Positions 62,028-64,000 of a stretch of 64,000 bases of DNA are shown piece by piece. The translations under genes were made by a program, and so were the position numbers. Under the pieces are notes generated by a model that searched no databases, was not told where the DNA came from, and saw only the letters and a program-made list of their open reading frames with translations. This stretch comes from Crocinitomicaceae bacterium (GTDB lineage: Bacteria; Bacteroidota; Bacteroidia; Flavobacteriales_D; Crocinitomicaceae): positions 1-64,000 of the forward strand of contig JAOASF010000104.1 in NCBI GenBank assembly GCA_025210175.1, read 5' to 3'. Every line of letters starts with the position of its first letter. The stretch's first letter is position 1.

Positions 62028-62585
62028 TCATTTTCGCAACCAACCGAGGATGCGGCTATTATCGAGACGGAATTTTTCGTTTTCCAGCTCCAAATCGATC
62101 TCGTCTCTGGAACTACCAGTGTTTTGTTGAATGATTTCAATCTTATCTTCTTGTACATCAGATACAATAGCTACGTGACCAAAGGAATTGGAAATAGATG
62201 CGTCGAACACAATCAAATCACCAATTTGAGGTTTGCTTTTGCTGGGGTTGGTGAATTGGGTCAAGGCTCGGTCTCGATTCGTTTGTCCGTCCCCAAGCCC
62301 TTTTTGGAAAAAAGCTTTCGCATGACCATAACTGTTTGGCATGCGGTGTTGGTAGTATTCAAAATAGTAGCGTTTTACAAATTCCACGCATTGATACCGC
62401 AATCCAATATTGTAACCATCCACCACATTTCGTCCAGAGACATTTGAAAAACCGCCATTGTAAAAAACAGTCACATGGTTCAAGCTGTCAATAGCATCTC
62501 CAGTTTTGTATGATTTCGTGATGGAATTGCACGAAGATTGACCGAGCACCAAGAAAATTAAAATAAGAGCACTAAATAGTTTCAT
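62028..62585 (-). CDS. CHAP-domain lipoprotein, amidase-like
   Basis: 185 residues. A lipoprotein signal with GQSSC (cysteine near 19), then a CHAP/NlpC-type fold. The catalytic cysteine is in YQCVEFVKRYYFEYY (near 66), the histidine in FGHVAIVSDV (near 136), and a PQIGDLIVFDA segment lies between them. CHAP enzymes cut peptidoglycan peptides or glutathionylspermidine. The NGGFSNVSGRNVVDGYNIGLRYQCVEF context resembles the amidase half of glutathionylspermidine synthetase. Start overlaps the SanA-like stop (ATGA). Confidence 0.88.
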   Translation of the reverse strand: MKLFSALILIFLVLGQSSCNSITKSYKTGDAIDSLNHVTVFYNGGFSNVSGRNVVDGYNIGLRYQCVEFVKRYYFEYYQHRMPNSYGHAKAFFQKGLGDGQTNRDRALTQFTNPSKSKPQIGDLIVFDASISNSFGHVAIVSDVQEDKIEIIQQNTGSSRDEIDLELENEKFRLDNSRILGWLRK

Positions 62586-63235
62586 GGAATGGAAATTGGA
62601 TCACCGTAAAACTTGGGTTGAACGTTGAATAATAAGTCGATGAATACTTTGTCGCGAGCAAACCATTCGCGAATTTTAGTTTTCAATCCACTCATTTGTC
62701 GTACATCTCGGGCATTGTAACCCCAGACTTTCAATCCTTTTTTACGTCCTATAAATATGGCTCGTTCGTTGTGAAAGCGCTGCGAAATGACAATGAATTC
62801 CTCTTGTCCGAAGATTTTATTGGCTCTCAAAATGGAATCCAAGGTTCTAAAACCTGCATAGTCCAAATAGATCCTCGATGCTGGAATTCCTCGTGCAACG
62901 AGTTCGTCCATCATGTCCTGTGGCTCGCTGTAATCCTTTCGTGAATTGTCTCCAGAAATCAAGACATATTTGATTTTTCCGGCTTCATAAAGCTTTACGG
63001 TCGCTTTAATTCTCAAATAAAAGTAAGCGTTGGGTCTTCCTCCTTTGACCAAACGAGCTGTTCCGAGCAGTAATCCTACTTTGGTGTTAGGAAGGTCACT
63101 CATGTTTTTGGGTATGAATTCTTTTGAATAAGATTCTACCCAACTATTAGCTAGCAGTGTGCCAATTGCACTGATTATAGAGAACAAAAGGACTCCAAAG
63201 AAAATTCTTTTTCGGGTGAAATATTTTTTAATCAT
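62582..63235 (-). CDS. SanA/YdcF/ElyC-type DUF218 membrane protein
   Basis: 217 residues. One N-terminal transmembrane helix (about 12-30) anchors a DUF218 domain: KVGLLLGTARLVKGGRPNAYF, VLISGDNSRKDYSEP and FIVISQRFHNERAIFIG. The family (SanA, ElyC, YdcF) is linked to envelope integrity and vancomycin tolerance in E. coli; the enzyme activity is unknown. Eight-base overlap with the upstream gene and four-base overlap with the CHAP gene indicate one operon. Confidence 0.9.
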   Translation of the reverse strand: MIKKYFTRKRIFFGVLLFSIISAIGTLLANSWVESYSKEFIPKNMSDLPNTKVGLLLGTARLVKGGRPNAYFYLRIKATVKLYEAGKIKYVLISGDNSRKDYSEPQDMMDELVARGIPASRIYLDYAGFRTLDSILRANKIFGQEEFIVISQRFHNERAIFIGRKKGLKVWGYNARDVRQMSGLKTKIREWFARDKVFIDLLFNVQPKFYGDPISIP

Positions 63236-64000
63236 TGAAGCGAATCATTTGAAGTTCGTTATCCTCATATACAATTGTCCATTCCTCGGAAGGACTAAAA
63301 AAATGGGATGAGGCCAAAACGAAATCAGGAGTTACTTTATTTTCATTCCTCCAATTTTCGAAAGACTGATCGAGTGGAACCTGCCAGCCTAAGGTTTCCA
63401 AGGCCAAAAGGCTTCCATTTTTTGAAGGATCGCCGATGATGGCAACCGTAGATTTCCCAATTAATTTTTGAAGTGCAGTTTGACGTTCCATCACGGAGAA
63501 ATACATTTTTGATTGCAGATTGATTCTGTTTTCACGTCGTTCCTTCATTTTCATTCGAGAGTAATTTAACCCCGGAATACAAACGCCAAGTATGGCAATA
63601 CACAAAAGAATCAAGATCCATTTTTTGCCGTCCTTTAGAGCCGTGAGTATTGGAATCAAAAGGAAAAGAAAAAACGGTAGGGTGACAATTAAATAGTAAT
63701 CGTGATCCTGGAACTGTTGGAAGAATAGAATAAAGTAGCCAAGGCTTCCTATTCCGAGGATAATGGTCAACCAACCCAATTCAAAATGAATTTTACGATA
63801 GGCTAGAAGGGTCATCAAGATTATCAGCCCGATAAAATGATAGGTTGTATGTGCAAAATAAGCCGTGTACCAATAATCAATAATATGGGACCAAACCTCT
63901 GATATTGCCTGTACCGAAAGGGTCCAATAGGGCTTGGCCTCTCCCAGAAAGTATTCCGAATGATGGGCTTGATTGTAGTAATAAGTATAGAGGTTCCAAA
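63228..64000 (-). CDS. Membrane protein, C-terminal part (5' end beyond window); GT39-like
   Basis: The frame is open to the right edge, so the gene continues outside. Visible are at least 257 codons: a non-membrane start (QAHHSEYFLGEAKPYWTL), then SHIIDYWYTAYFAHTTYHFIG, four or so hydrophobic helices, and a soluble tail (KSTVAIIGDPSKNGSLLAL and LQMIRFND). The arrangement of helices plus a small C-terminal domain resembles membrane glycosyltransferases of the GT39/ArnT-like class, but the catalytic part is not in the window, so this is tentative. First visible gene of the operon with sanA-like and CHAP genes. Confidence 0.7.
   Translation of the reverse strand, partial: WNLYTYYYNQAHHSEYFLGEAKPYWTLSVQAISEVWSHIIDYWYTAYFAHTTYHFIGLIILMTLLAYRKIHFELGWLTIILGIGSLGYFILFFQQFQDHDYYLIVTLPFFLFLLIPILTALKDGKKWILILLCIAILGVCIPGLNYSRMKMKERRENRINLQSKMYFSVMERQTALQKLIGKSTVAIIGDPSKNGSLLALETLGWQVPLDQSFENWRNENKVTPDFVLASSHFFSPSEEWTIVYEDNELQMIRFND

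Noticed and set aside
1-64000. Prophage, insertion sequence, restriction or toxin-antitoxin system
   Set aside because: No transposase, integrase, phage structural, methylase or toxin-like gene is visible on either strand. The only hint of integration is the tRNA-end copies at the left edge.

Overview
The window is a gene-dense piece of a Bacteroidota chromosome, most likely Flavobacteriales. Three things point there. It carries type IX secretion (T9SS) genes and cargo: a PorZ-like protein, an SprF/PorP-like protein, an OmpA/PorE-like protein, and type A and type B sorting domains. It has Bacteroidota -7 promoter elements (TAnnTTTG) and no obvious Shine-Dalgarno sequences. It has typical family pairs such as porZ-recO and ftsX-DUF3098-uppP-truB. 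The repeat-rich adhesins and the DUF1800/DUF1501 pair would suit a Crocinitomicaceae-like genus, but that is inference. There is no prophage, transposase or CRISPR array.

Layout. 1-476 is non-coding and made of two kinds of imperfect repeat. It lies beside a minus-strand tRNA-Arg(UCG), 477-550, whose near-invariant G19-C56 elbow pair is replaced by U19-A56. 0.7-3.7 kb holds porZ-recO. 4.0-6.4 kb holds an outer-membrane barrel gene, then an ECF sigma factor overlapping a membrane-anchored head-GIN protein. 6.5-10.5 kb holds era, der, a ppx/gppA-like gene and pyrF, with marC convergent. 11.1-11.6 kb has interspersed repeats and an unlisted 52-residue membrane protein. fumC, a DUF2079 membrane protein and a TonB-like gene follow. 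15.7-21.5 kb is a two-gene operon: a small membrane protein and a giant alpha-2-macroglobulin-like protein without the thioester motif. 21.6-23.1 kb has a fatty-acid-hydroxylase-family gene, a small membrane protein and a single-domain response regulator.

23-41 kb is rich in translation genes: glyS, queG, trpS, gatC, aspS and cysS. Interspersed are an aminotransferase, ruvB, the DUF1800/DUF1501 pair, an orphan peptide-type substrate-binding lipoprotein, an acyltransferase, ppk2 and an EEP-family nuclease or phosphatase. 41-47.5 kb is a T9SS adhesin operon, read right to left: an adhesin of about 12 Ig-like repeats with a type B sorting domain, then sprF/porP, then ompA/porE. polA follows. 50.8-57.2 kb holds an unusual 1536-residue protein (N-terminal barrel plus 13 Ig-like repeats) convergent with a PKD/type B sorting protein. 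57.4-60 kb is the ftsX-DUF3098-uppP-truB envelope operon, followed by ygiQ. The right edge is an operon of a truncated membrane protein, a SanA/YdcF-type protein and a CHAP-domain lipoprotein.

Most of the window is core biology. The best candidates for something new are the barrel-plus-Ig-chain protein at 50.8-55.4 kb, the tRNA-Arg with the swapped elbow pair next to partial copies of its own 3' end, the sigma/GIN operon, and the thioester-less macroglobulin operon.
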